Source: Nemertoderma westbladi
Lineage: Eukaryota > Xenacoelomorpha > Nemertodermatida > Nemertodermatidae
Reading direction: 5' to 3'
Assembly: GCA_032718475.1 (NCBI GenBank)
Contig: JAUCBJ010004910.1
Coordinates: 1 to 46,925 of the forward strand
DNA: 46,925 nt
This document shows, piece by piece, positions 11,464 through 22,700 of the stretch (within the stretch, counting starts at the first letter, position 1; every line of letters begins with the position of its first letter). The notes under the pieces are model-generated. The model ran no database searches and was not told where the DNA came from. It saw nothing but the letters and a program-made list of their open reading frames with translations. The translations under genes and the position numbers were made by a program.

Positions 11464-11650
11464 GGAAACAGAATGGAAGGGTTTACTGTGGAAGATCACC
11501 CATGGTGGTGAACAGGCATTCCTTTAGGAAACAGAGTGGAAGGGTTTACTGTGGAAGATCACCCATGGTGGTGAACAGGCATTCATTTAGGAAACAGAGT
11601 GGAAGGGTTTAATGTGGAAGATCACCCATGGTGGTGAACAGGCATTCCTT
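11464..11650. repeat. 63-bp tandem repeat, three copies
   Basis: The unit begins GAAACAGARTGGAAGGGTTT at 11465, 11528 and 11591, with ATCACCCATGGTGGTGAACA in each copy. The period is exactly 63 and copies differ by one or two bases, so the duplication is recent. It is not in an open frame I can assign. Confidence 0.9.
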
Positions 11651-12300
11651 GGCTTAACGAGTCTAAAAGATTCTCCCATTCATATTTATTTAATTACAAG
11701 CTTTCAGTAAAATCCTATCAGGGGATAGTGTACATGAGCACGAAGTCCGCGGTCTCTTTAAGGATAAACTTTGGTCATTAAATCTGGGTTAATATAACTG
11801 GTAGTATAGCATTATTGTAACGAAACTGAAACTGGAATCGTAAATTTATTGAATTACATTGAATAATTTGGGCATCACAACCATGCCATATTTAAGTATA
11901 ATCTAAATCAGAATCAATGATACGATACATGCATAAGATAATTGTTAGACCAACTAACTCCATGACGTACTAAATAATTCAATAAGCATTTTGCATTCCA
12001 GCTGCAACTTACTTATAAATTCTGACACAATGTAAATTTGCGTTTTAAACGCCTTGCTTCATTCTCTGATGCGTAGTCTCAATTTAACGTTGTACATTGT
12101 CAATGTAATTGAGCGAGAAATAATTCCACCAGCTATAATTGATAGCAAAATAATTCGATTGCCTAGTACCCCATGTTGTGTTCCTGGTCAAATTAAATAA
12201 CATAAACGTAAAATTCTTGAAATATGTTTCATTGTAATAAGATCACTATAATATGCACGCAGTTTCACTATATAATATGCACGCAGTTTCACTATGTTTG
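11651..12300. other. Non-coding stretch
   Basis: No gene seen. At 12245-12295 a 24-bp unit with ATATGCACGCAGTTTCACTA occurs twice in tandem, immediately before the LINE fragment that starts near 12310. Confidence 0.5.
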
Positions 12301-12309
12301 GCAGTGAGT

Positions 12310-13930
12310 GTGAGTGCCTACACAATACCAACTCGACTATGAAGTCGACATGGAAGAGTTCTATGCACCGCAGTCCACCCTAGCTGATACCTGTATAAAC
12401 TCAGTAAGACCAACCATATCACCAATCGCTGTTAAACGCACAATTATGTCTCTCAACAGAGGTAAATCCCCTGACATGGCGTCACTAACAGTGGAACATC
12501 TACTAGAACTTGAACCTGAAACAATCTGTGATATGCTGGGATACCTAATTAACTGTGCTTTTTCACTGCGAACTGTACCCTTACTATTTCGCCAGTCAGT
12601 AATAAGTAGCATATACAAGGGGAAAGGACGCAATACACTCAACCCTACGTCATACAGACCCATTGCTTCCACTAGCCTACTTGGAAAGATCTTTGAACAC
12701 ATCCTCCTGGCTGACTATCTGGAATGCGCAGTCACTAAGTCGCAGGGTAACCAGGTTGCATACAGGAAGAAGGAAGGCACTGATATGGTTATTACCACTA
12801 TCCTTGAAATTATGGAATATTATTGTTTTCAGGGTTCATCAGTATTCATATGTGAGATGGACATTGAAGCTGCCTTTGATGAAGTTGATTACGTTATCCT
12901 AGCAAGGAAACTACTTAAATATCAGGTGAACCCATGAGTAATCTCAACACTGGTGCCATACTATATGTCAAGCAATATATATCTAAAATTTGGGGACTTG
13001 ATTGGCTGCACAGCCATAGCAGTCACTAAGGGCTTAAAGCAGGGGTCACTGCTATCACCTGGTTGATTTAATCTGTACACAGTTGGTCTTGTGGAGAGCC
13101 TGCGAAAATCTGGACTGGGCTGCAAGATTGGACCCAACCTTCTCGGTGCGGTTATCTATGCAGATAACATCATCCTAATCTCCACCTCATCCGCAACATT
13201 GAGACAATGGCTGAAATAGTGGAAGCATCTGCCAATGACGTCCGCCTCAAAATTGAGTCCTCGAAGACTAAGTGGATTCATACTTACCAGCACCATCAGA
13301 CCCACTCACCCTGCTTCTAGAGGTTCATTGGGGCTTTATTACCATCTAGTAAATCCTTAAAAATTCTTGGCTACAAATTGAATGATGTCCAGTCTGGTCT
13401 TCTAAATGGATCTATACAAACAATAGATATGCTTTCCCAGGTCTTACAAAGCAAGGGATGGAGGACCACAAAATGGCTTAAGTCGATAACCTGGATGCTT
13501 TTTATAGACGAGCCTTACGATGGCTCCTCCATGTCGGGACTTTTGTGGGTAATACCTGCCTTTATGACATAGCTAATTGTTTACCTATATCAGTAGAAGC
13601 AATGCGCCAATCCATTGGGACACTTACCAGACTTACCGAATGCCCAAACCCCACACTGCAGTTAGTCCAAAAGCTCATCTCGGACCATAACATTGGGAAA
13701 GAGAACAAGCGCTATAGAGGTTGCTCTGGATTCTACTTCAGGGCGCAAAGTCAATACCCACTTCCCCGCCTTAGAGCAACTCTCCTTCATCAATTTGCAA
13801 AGCGTGCTTATCTGCTCGTGTCGGTATATGTAATGTAATCCCACAGCCAGAGACGTAGTAAATGCAAGCTTTGTTTGAAGCTGCTTTGCACTGAAGAGTG
13901 CATCTCTCACCGTAAAACCCCTTTATATAT
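12310..13930 (+). pseudogene. Jockey/CR1-like LINE, RT and C-terminal part (copy 1)
   Basis: Seen: an open stretch 12314-12937 with NPTSYRPIASTSLLGKIFEH (RT motif 1), ICEMDIEAAFDEVDY (motif A, catalytic Asp), a stop, then LKQGSLLSP (motif B) and VIYADNIILIS. In the last motif the second Asp of YADD is Asn, which would destroy catalysis. Further C-terminal pieces at 13378-13838 (RRALRWLLHVGTF, NCLPISVEAMRQS) lie in two frames. Clade assignment is inference. A second copy lies inverted at 16630-18560, and the two RT parts form inverted arms of about 0.8 kb. Confidence 0.8.
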
Positions 13931-15780
13931 AGATGCTCGCTAACTTTGTATGGCGTCCCTACACAATGTTTATTAAGATTTGTATTGTATGCTATTGTTT
14001 GAATTTATTGGAATATTTCTAACAACCTGAAAGTACCCATAACTGAACCGGTTAGGTACTAATATAGCCCTACACACTCAAATCTGTTTCAGAATTAAAC
14101 TGGCACTTTAAAACTAGTTCAGACCTGTTCCAATGAATAATTAGTGATAAATTGCATATAATATAATATTGCATATAATCTTATCGATTGCTTCATGAAT
14201 TCAGTTATTTACCTAGTCCGGTGATAGAAATGGGAACTTAATACAGATATAGCATTAGTTCGATACTTCGGTACTGCAGGCTGATCTGCGATGTACTATA
14301 AGAATATATACAATCAATACACCTTTGAATGAGATATACTGGCATACTCTGCCTATATGCCCGAGCAAGTGCAGCTCATCCCTTTGTTAGACAAAGAACC
14401 ACTCTTTGAAATCGATAACTAATTTTGTTGAAATAGCTACCCAATAAACAATTTTGCCGATATATTTCCACAAATGGCCATAGACCAGTAACTTTCGTTC
14501 TTTAAGGATGAGCTCTTCTCAGCAGCCAGCAGTTGAGAATGACAGATCGCCAATTTATCAATGTTTAATAAATTATTGAGTGTACTTTAGAGAAGATAAT
14601 ATGTTCTTGTTGATTTATTATACTCATTGCACCATTGTTTGTTGGGAAAATTGACGAAATTCAGGACATTTCAATTACTACCTTTCGTTCAGGTTAAAAC
14701 CGGCAGTGGAACTTGAAGCTTTTAATTTAAATTGAAAGATGCTGGCTCGCTGATTATAGTCATTGTTTGTTGAGCAACATTACGAAGTAGATAAATTAAA
14801 TTTACCAGAACCAGCCAATTTACCTTCAATTTTCATTGAACATTTTTTTCACTTTTCGAGATTCATTTCCATGAGAATGGAGCGAACAGTCGTTGATGCC
14901 TTATGGTCTATTGGTGTTATTGTTCTATGCTTATTATGTATGCTTACTGTATTTAGTATTCCATGGTTAAATACGACTAAATATGGTTAAATTAAACATG
15001 CAGCCAAAGTTACAAAAATTGCATGATATACTGTATTAGTGACAACAAAATTGGGGCACTTATATTGTACTGATATTAGGCTCATCTGCACTGCAAAGAT
15101 TAGTTAGTGTGAACAACTTCTAAACTTGTCAACATACATTCATATAGAAATTACAATACATCATACACATCCACACCGTCGCGAAAATTATTTTCTTCCC
15201 GTTGAGACGATTTTTCTGCTTCAACTTTAAAATTTGCTCTTGTCTTCTCTTATATCAATTGATATATGACCGATTTTATATAAACACTGCGATTCCTTGT
15301 TACCATGTGTTGATGTAACCTAAGTGGCTTGTTGCGATCGCATTGCAACAAGTGCAACAACTGCTCCATACACTTGTAAATTATCAATTTCATTGTGCCA
15401 TCAGTACTGTTAGACATGGGAGTCTGTGTATTTCTTTCATACCGGTACTTCATATCTGGAATATGAATATTGTTCAACAACAGGAGTCAGTCCGGTAACC
15501 TGAATCATTCCTATTCGTTTTGCCACTATGTAACAATAGTATAAAAAGCATCATGTATCACCTTTTCAAACATAATTACAATTGATCCTTTTCCTCGCCC
15601 ATACTTAGGTTCTCGAAGCAACCTTTATACATTTTATCCACCTTTTCATATTCAAGTAATTAGTCATATGTGGTGGATATAGTTTGTATCAAATTATGTA
15701 AGATATTTCCTGACTAATCTATACATATTCATGTACTGAATGGTTCTGAACTAATTTTTATATTAACATAAGATTATATA
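13931..15780. other. Non-coding stretch
   Basis: AT-rich. A 75-codon open frame (14763-14990) with a hydrophobic end and a 76-codon minus frame (15250-15480) show no recognisable domain. I see no RNA gene. Confidence 0.4.
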
Positions 15781-15784
15781 TTGG

Positions 15785-16305
15785 CTTCTGTAAAAAATAG
15801 GGTATCTCCTTACTATTATATCGCGAGCTAACTGTACTGCCAATAGCTTGTTATTTGAACACAAAACCAATTCGAAGTGAAGCGAATGTACGTTGGTTTA
15901 TAGTGAATCATAGGGCTTCAATTCCACACAGGGGAAAAAGGCTAAAATTGTGTAACGTTTAAATAATGACAATATCATAATTCAGTTATTTGTAGATAAT
16001 GATAAAATATTGTAATATATTTAAAGAAACTGCCAAAATATTTAACTGAAGAAAGTTTTAATTGAATTTTATCTGTAGTTTATTATTTGCGTTGAGTGCA
16101 CTTCCTTCCAATGCCTATCCAATCCAGCATCTATTGAATTTGATTTCACCACAAGAAGCGGCTTCTTTATTGGTTATTATAGTCACGCACTGTAAGCCAT
16201 TGTATTGGATTAGCTTCGACGGGTAACTGTGGAATTCAGATGGTTCCAGGAGTGCAACATGAAAGTAAGCATTTTATCTAATTTGAAAGAGGCTGAATGG
16301 ACTCA
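15785..16305 (+). repeat. 0.5-kb duplicated segment, copy 1
   Basis: Aligns by eye with 20386-20845 in the same orientation. Shared landmarks are GGGTATCTCCTTACTAT, a run like GCCAAAATATTTAACTGAA, CCTATCCAATCCAG, TTCAGATGGTTCC and GCAACATGAAAGTAAGCATT. Copies are diverged with indels. Both end in a small ATG-starting stretch. In this copy ATGAAA is followed by GTAAGC, a plausible 5' splice site. Confidence 0.75.
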
Positions 16306-16629
16306 TATCCCAGTGCGTGGATCACCTCCTACAGTGAAGTAAAGTTGAAACTTTTCTTTGAATGTCGTACCATTATATGGGCCAATTTAATTCACCCAAG
16401 GAAAGCAATTAGTACTAAGGGTAAGATGGTTGATTAACTTGTGAATGAGTCAATGGTCAACTCTGCTACAGCGATTCGATGTAAATTGACATTTGACGGG
16501 CATGGATTGCCCCCTCATATGATCGAATTGAGCTGAAACTTATTTAACTGTTTTTATATAAATCAAATTTAACGGGTAAATTAAACTTGCGCCGATGAAA
16601 GAAAAACAGTTGAATTATGGACCATACAA

Positions 16630-18560
16630 TGGCTTTGCAGTAAGACTTTCTTTAAGACTTGGACAACCAAACCAGTCCCGCGCAGCTCAGTCCAGAGTTT
16701 CGCAGGCTCTCCACAAGACCAACTGTGTACAGATTAAATCAACCAGGTGATAGCAGTGACCCCTGCTTTAAGCCCTTAGTGACTGCTATGGCCGTGCAGC
16801 CAATCAAGTCCCCAAATTTTAGATATATAGGCCTATTGCTTGACAAATAGGGTACCAGTGTTGAGATTACCCATGGGTTCACCTGATACTCAAGTAGTTT
16901 CTTTGCTTGTATAACGTAATCAACTTCATCAAAGGCAGCTTCAATGTCCATCTGACATGAATACTGGGGAACCCTGAGAACCATAAAATATTCAATAAAT
17001 TGAAGGACAGTGTTAATAACCATATCAGTGCCTTCCTTATTCCTGTATGCAACCTGGTTACCATGATGCGACTTAGTGACTGTGCATTCCAGATAGTCAG
17101 CCAGGATGATATGTTTCTAAGAACTTTCCAAGTAGGCTAGTGAAATTAATGGGTCTGTATGACGTAGGGTTGAGTGTATTGCGTCCTTTCCCCTTATCGA
17201 TGCTACTTATTACTGATTGGCCAAATAGAAAGGGTACAGTTCGCAGTGTAAAATCACAGTTAATTAGGTATCCCAGCATATCACAGATTGTTTCAGGTTC
17301 AAGTTCTAGTAGATGTTCCACTGTTAGTGACGCCATGTCAGGGGATTTACCTCTGTTGAGAGACATAATTGTACGTTTAACAGCGATTGGTGATATGGTT
17401 GGTCTTACTGAGTTTATACAGGTATCAGTTAGGGTGGACTGCAGTGCACAGCACTCTTCCCTGTCGACTTCGAGGTCCATTTGTGCTTATAATGTGTCCG
17501 TAGTTCGCTCTGGAGTGTAATGGTACATTCTGTTTCTTGTCCCTATTCAGGTTGCTCCTGAAGTTTCGTGGGTCACTATTAATTATACCACTACTAGCCC
17601 AGCCTTTCACCACATTTACCAATGAGGTTCCTAAATAGGTAGTTCTTCAGCCGCCTCATCGTCCTTTTTGATTCCTTGAAGACCTTGCCAACATCATGAT
17701 CCTCAATACTACACCACAATTTGTATAACTGTTTAGTGAGCTTCCCACGTCTTACTAATAGCCTGGAATGGATGCGGATATTTTTAGTATTTTTCCTTTG
17801 TCTAAATTGCGGAATATTTTGCATAGCCGCTTTTACAATACAAGACTGAACCTCATCAGCAAGATGGTTCAGTGAATCAGTCGAATGGTATGCGAAGTTA
17901 TAATAATCAGTGTCATGGAACTGTTTCAATGCAGTGTCAACAGCAGTTTTGTATTCCTGCTTCACAAGCGCAGTTGCTTTAGGCCAGTTGAATTTTAATT
18001 GCCTCCTTGTCATAACCACATTTTTACCACGGCTGGAGTTAGTATTCGCGGGCAGTTTGAGTTCTGCAATAATTGGTGTATGGTGTGAATGGTTATGAAC
18101 TTGTGGTACACGTCATTTCTTAAACTGTCCTAGACCACATTGAGATTTGATAATATGGTCAATGTAATGTAGGTGGATCCAAAGTGCCCACAGCAGGTTA
18201 TACAGGGACCAGTGAATGGAATATAGGTGTCAGCCGCCACTAAACAATTACTATCCAGGAAGTGATGTAGGATTCGTCCACGTGGTGAGGAAATGTCCCT
18301 ATTGTGTATAAAACCTTGGAGTCTGCAAAGGTCAGCATTGTGTCTGCTAATAATCTAATATAATAATTATCAACCAATGCTCCTAGGCGCCCTAAAAAGT
18401 CTCTATAGGCAGCAACCTCCTTGCCAGCATGAGGGGCATAACATACAATCACCAGTAGGGGTTCCGACAGACCCTTTAAGTGAACCACAATGCCAGCAAT
18501 GTCATCCCCAGAGTTGACACGTGACCAACAAATACATGTTAACAATAAAGACATGATAAC
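16630..18560 (-). pseudogene. Jockey/CR1-like LINE, endonuclease to RT (copy 2)
   Basis: Seen on the minus strand from 18554: an endonuclease piece (GIVVHLKGLSEPLLVIVCYA, 'YAP' type), then a linker open frame 18019-17594. After it comes RT: a frame from 17480 (VRPTISPIAVKRTIMSLNRG; GRNTLNPTSYRPINFTSLLG), then QMDIEAAFDEVDY (16950s) and LKQGSLLSPG (16760s). The element runs off at about 16640 without the YADD block. It is the same family as the copy at 12310-13930 but inverted, and it keeps the upstream half that copy 1 lacks. Several frameshifts mark it as dead. Confidence 0.8.
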
Positions 18561-19400
18561 CTCGAATTTCGTAGAGAATTGCTTTCAACTGAAATCAATA
18601 TCCCTGGAAAAAAAGAGATCGAGAATAATAGATTACTTGTGTGCTATTATATAACGACTCATACATACGACTTACATTTCCTAACACTGACTTCCTGTTC
18701 TGACAACTCAACGTAATCAATGCCAATGTACCATCATTACCATGCTTGTACAGTACTACCTTGTAAAGATGTAACGATTAGTTTACCTGCACTGAATACG
18801 GTAGCTCTTATCTGTAATTCTGGAACAACCTGTCACCACAAACTATTATAGGGATCTTATTACTAAATGTTTTTTATTTTCTTGATGAATTTTATTGTGC
18901 AGTGCCATATATTTTATTTAACATAATATGCAACATGTTTTTATCTGTTAATATAATTGTCGGCTCGACTGACATACCCGATGGAATGAAATATGGACCA
19001 CCCTAATCTATATGGTGATTTCATCAACATTTTGAACTGCACGCGGTATGCATTGGATTGTTAAGTATAAGTTATTTTTTATTTTATTTATTCCAAGCTA
19101 AAAATAGTAAAATCCCTCGTTGTAAAATCCCAGGTTGGTACTGTATGTATGTAAAGCAAATAAAATATTTAAAATCATTAGGTGAAGATATTATTATAAT
19201 ATATGAGCGTGAAGTCGCTGATAAATATTTGATAACCCTCATCGCACCCACAACAAATGTAAGATATATATATTTTTATATATATAGGTTAAGACCAGCT
19301 ACTGAAACCATGTGGAGATTAATTCGATCTCTCTTTTAAGATAAATGTTGTTCAGTTAAATCTGTATAAAACAGTAGGCCTACATTCCATCCTTCGAGGT
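18561..19400. other. Non-coding stretch
   Basis: AT-rich. An open frame at 19058-19339 is Tyr/Ile-rich low-complexity translation with no domain I recognise. Confidence 0.4.
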
Positions 19401-19720
19401 AAAATGGTGTAAATCCCAAAAGCTTATGGTATACCATAGAAGTAATCTTAGAACATGCCTTGTTATAAGCTCCGGTACACTCAATGGTGAAACTGAGATC
19501 TTTTCAATCCTAACTGGTGTACTGCAAGGCGGCACATTGGCTCCATTACTACTATACATAATTGTAGCCTATTGGACTGCACAGCACAATCAGGATTGCC
19601 ATAACAAAAGCAGCAGATTCGTTCCCAAATAGTCACAGACATCGCCTCTGCGGAAGACATTGTCTTACTTTCTACTAACACCTCCTGGTATCGCTTGTGC
19701 TGTCAGTACTGGAATATGTG
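19400..19720 (+). pseudogene. LINE reverse transcriptase relic
   Basis: The open frame at 19426-19632 reads ILTGVLQGGTLAPLLLYIIV, which parallels VLQGDTLAPFLFIIVVDYV of the RTE-type LINE at 3.2-5.8 kb, though clearly diverged. A following frame reads VTDIASAEDIVLLSTN, a decayed form of the TDLDFADDLGVLSES block with the first catalytic Asp lost. Too short to date or name further. Confidence 0.65.
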
Positions 19721-20385
19721 TGTGTAGGCCGATCTCTTACATCCTTCATATTGCGTAGAAATGTTTCCAGTCGAATAATTCATTCATACCTAATAGTTTT
19801 ATCAGTTAGTGACTATAGTAAAACCTTTTCAACCATACTTGTTCTAATGATCAACATATTATATGTGTACCAAAAGGAAGCTGATCCAGCAATACTTTGA
19901 CCAATGTTATTGGATTGACTTTAATTGATAATTTTATTAATACTTGTCCTCATCACTATATCGTATGGATTATTGTCTGTATATTTCGAGTTGTATTTGT
20001 AAATATCTGCTTTCTATAGTCTGTTGTTGATATATTTTGAGTTGTCTTCCAAACATTCACGGTTTATATGTCCGTATTTTTACTCGATGGTCTGGATATG
20101 GAATTATAGTAAATTAAATGCCAGCCTGTCTGGTGCTGTGTCTCTTTTGCACGCGACTACTACTACATAATGGCAGTTATTCCTATGTATTCCACGTATG
20201 CTCTTAATATTATCGCAATAACAAAAACAGGGTTTTTGTTATATTCAAATATTTGGTTTGATGTGTGAAGTATGTTTGTTTATAATAATGGTGTCAAATT
20301 ATGAGATCTTTTCTGATACATATTAATGTACGGAACGTTTCTAAACTCATTTTTAAATTATCTTATTTGTTAAAATATTTATTGT
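19721..20385. other. Non-coding stretch
   Basis: No gene or repeat recognised. AT-rich. Confidence 0.4.
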
Positions 20386-20845
20386 TTACTGCAAAAAAAA
20401 ATGGGGTATCTCTTTACTATCATATCGGAATGAGTCAAGACAAAACCATTTTGAATTGAGGCGAATTTTCATCATGTTCGCACATATATGGAAAAAAGCT
20501 AAAATAGTGTAACAATTAAATTATGCCAATATTATCAAAATTCATTTTATAAATATGATAAAATATTATTTTATTGTATTAAAAGTGCCAAAATATTTAA
20601 ACTGAATAAAGTTTTAGTTTTATGATCTGTAGTGTATTATTTACGTTCTTGCGTTCACTTTCTTCCACAGCTTATCCAATCCAGTAACTATTGAAGTTGA
20701 TTTCTTCACCAGAAGAGCTTCTTCATTGGTTCTGAGTAAGCAGTTGTATTGGATTATCCTCGCTGGGTAACCGTGGTATTCAGATGGTTCCGGCAGTGTA
20801 ACATGAAAGAAAGCATTTTACTTAATTTGAAAGAAGCTGGATGGA
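20386..20845 (+). repeat. 0.5-kb duplicated segment, copy 2
   Basis: Partner of 15785-16305. It ends TAACATGAAAGAAAGCATTT, so the GT of the copy-1 splice-like site (ATGAAAGTAAGC) is GA here. It lies 0.7 kb upstream of the EGF-like fragment. Confidence 0.75.
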
Positions 20846-20943
20846 CTTTTCACAATGAATAACAAAAGGATGCTGAGCTCTAATAGTCAAATGCAAAAAT
20901 TATAAACAACTTAATTGGATTTTCCAATTCGGTTGTTTATAGA

Positions 20944-21204
20944 GTGATTCTCATTTCTTATAAAGTAATTGGCATGGATGGGATGTTTGAATGCGAGTGT
21001 AATTTGAATACTACTGTACATAGAACGTGTTTATCAGGTTTTCCACTGTTTCCCAAAGTGAACCTTCGGTTGACGATTCACCATTCTGTTGGAAAATGTC
21101 CTGATCCTTCTTCTACTGAGAAACTAGACAAAAGGCCTGGCTTCTGTAGATTTACAGCTTTCAAGTTAACCAACACTGATATATTTTATGGTAGTTCTGC
21201 TTGA
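20944..21204 (+). other. Cys-containing open frame, doubtful EGF-like exon
   Basis: The frame includes FECECNLNTTVHRTCLSG, which weakly resembles the YECDCECNTTYTC stretch of the EGF fragment downstream. It follows TTGTTTATAG, a possible acceptor. The rest of the frame has no EGF spacing. It could be a decayed duplicate exon or chance. Confidence 0.25.
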
Positions 21205-21524
21205 TTTATAGAATACCGAACGGGGTACCGGTTCCGGTGTAGGTTAGGCCTACATTTCCTATAGATTATGAACCCGCAAAATTATATACAGAACTTTTGA
21301 AAAATAAGAATCATCTTCATCATCCCGTAGGGGATAATGTGTGAGGAGTTGGTACAGACGATTTTTTGAGACAATTACCTTCAAAGCTTCGCGGACCGAT
21401 TGCATTCCAGATAGTACTTAGCTCTTGGTGAAACTTGTGGGAATGTTGTGAAGGTCCTCAATATCGGATAATATACTATATGGATACGAGACAGGAATCC
21501 CACATAGAAAACATTCTTTTTAAC

Positions 21525-22140
21525 CGATGTATGTTATGAAGGCTGGGAAATGCAAGGAGATCAGTGTTCTGTCCCGATTTGCGAGGTCGTATCTGCGTGA
21601 ATCCAAATGTATGTGAATGTGATATCGGTCATGTGGGGGATACTTGCAAACAATGCGATTTTGGATATTATGGAGAACACTGCATGCATAAATGTGATGC
21701 TGTGACTGTCAAATGACAGTGTTTGCCGGGTTTTCAAGGGAAAAACTGTGAAGAAAAGTGCCTCGATTGGTGGTTTGGTCCCAACAGTAAATATGAGTGC
21801 GACTGTGAGTGCAACACCACATACACATGTCCAGCTAGTTATGGCAGTTGCATGAACGTTGCTAATACCATGGTGACTTGCAGTGAGCAGTGCGATGCGT
21901 GGGTCTGCCCCGGTGAGTGTCGATGCGTCGAATCTGGAGCAGAGGAATGCGATGAAGTAACAAGAGAATGCAAGTGTAAACCTGCTTATACTGGGAAACA
22001 CTGTGGGATGCTGTGTCCCCTGGAAACTTTCGGGTACGAACGTAGTGGGGAGTGTGATTGCAACAATCGTGCGACCAGCTGTCCTCAGTTCCACATGGCC
22101 GGCGCCAGGATTTTTCTTGGGGTTGGGGGGTGCAGATGTT
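21525..22140 (+). pseudogene. Multi-EGF-domain protein fragment, frameshifted
   Basis: Seen: Cys-rich modules in order: YEGWEMQGDQCSVPIC, a one-base shift near 21585, then VCECDIGHVGDTCKQC, DFGYYGEHCMHKC and an in-frame TGA at 21714-21716. After that come QCLPGFQGKNCEEKCLDWWF, CECNTTYTC...SEQCDAWVCPGECRC, then ECKCKPAYTGKHCGMLCPLE and ECDCNN. Known: CxCxxG[YF].G..C spacing with 'C..G.FG..C' is that of MEGF/scavenger-type EGF (EGF-lam-like) repeats in secreted or membrane receptors. No signal peptide or membrane segment is present. The frame ends at 22141, just before a T-run. Inference: exon relic of a receptor gene. A true intron/exon structure with sequencing errors cannot be excluded. Confidence 0.65.
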
Positions 22141-22246
22141 GAAAAAGCGGACCTTTTTTTTTTTTTACCATGGAAACAAAATTTTAGACAATGCTGCATT
22201 GCACCGGTATCAGTTTAGGAAGCAAAATTAATATGAGTATACTGTA

Positions 22247-22689
22247 CTACTACTACTAGGATCGGCATGCTGCATTGCAGCTGCATTTTTAAGAGTGCTG
22301 TGCCGGCTTATCGACAAAATTGCACCGCCACAACTCCCTATCACCCATGACATTTGCTAGATCATCCGCATCTTCAAGGCCAGTGTCCTTTAAGATGCGT
22401 CTTAAGAAAGTCATGGGCTGTCCACCATGCTTATTCACTCCATGAGGCTGCCAAAGTACAAGATTATGCACTGGCTGGTCCTCACGGCGAAAGCAATGTC
22501 CTGCAAAGCGGGGGCGATTTTGGTCTAGTGTCAAGCTTGGGGGAACCAATGAGACACCTCAAATGTTATATAGTGTCTGGTTGGAGAAGTGTGCATTGAA
22601 CTTGACACAATGAACCCGGCGTAGCATTCTTGTGAATGTGCCGTCCAGAGATTTGGTGTCCTCAGCAGTTAGAGCCCAGCATGGACTCC
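22247..22689 (-). mobile_element. RTE-type LINE copy C, 5'-truncated 3' end
   Basis: Flanked by an exact 11-bp direct repeat AGTATACTGTA (22236-22246 and 22690-22700). It has the same TAGTAG tail and the same C-terminal coding end as copy B (minus-strand frame 22549-22289, SLTLDQNRPRFAGHCFRRED to DKPAQHS). It is only 443 bp long, a typical 5'-truncated LINE insertion. Few differences from copy B suggest recent activity. Confidence 0.9.
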
Positions 22690-22700
22690 AGTATACTGTA

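Noticed and set aside
14763-14990. Small membrane protein frame
   Set aside because: There is one hydrophobic stretch but no start context, homology or neighbours to support it.
19058-19339. 93-codon open frame
   Set aside because: AT-rich Tyr/Ile sequence with TATATA runs and no domain.
21561-22199. 212-codon minus-strand open frame
   Set aside because: It is the complement of the Cys-rich EGF modules, with no domain of its own.
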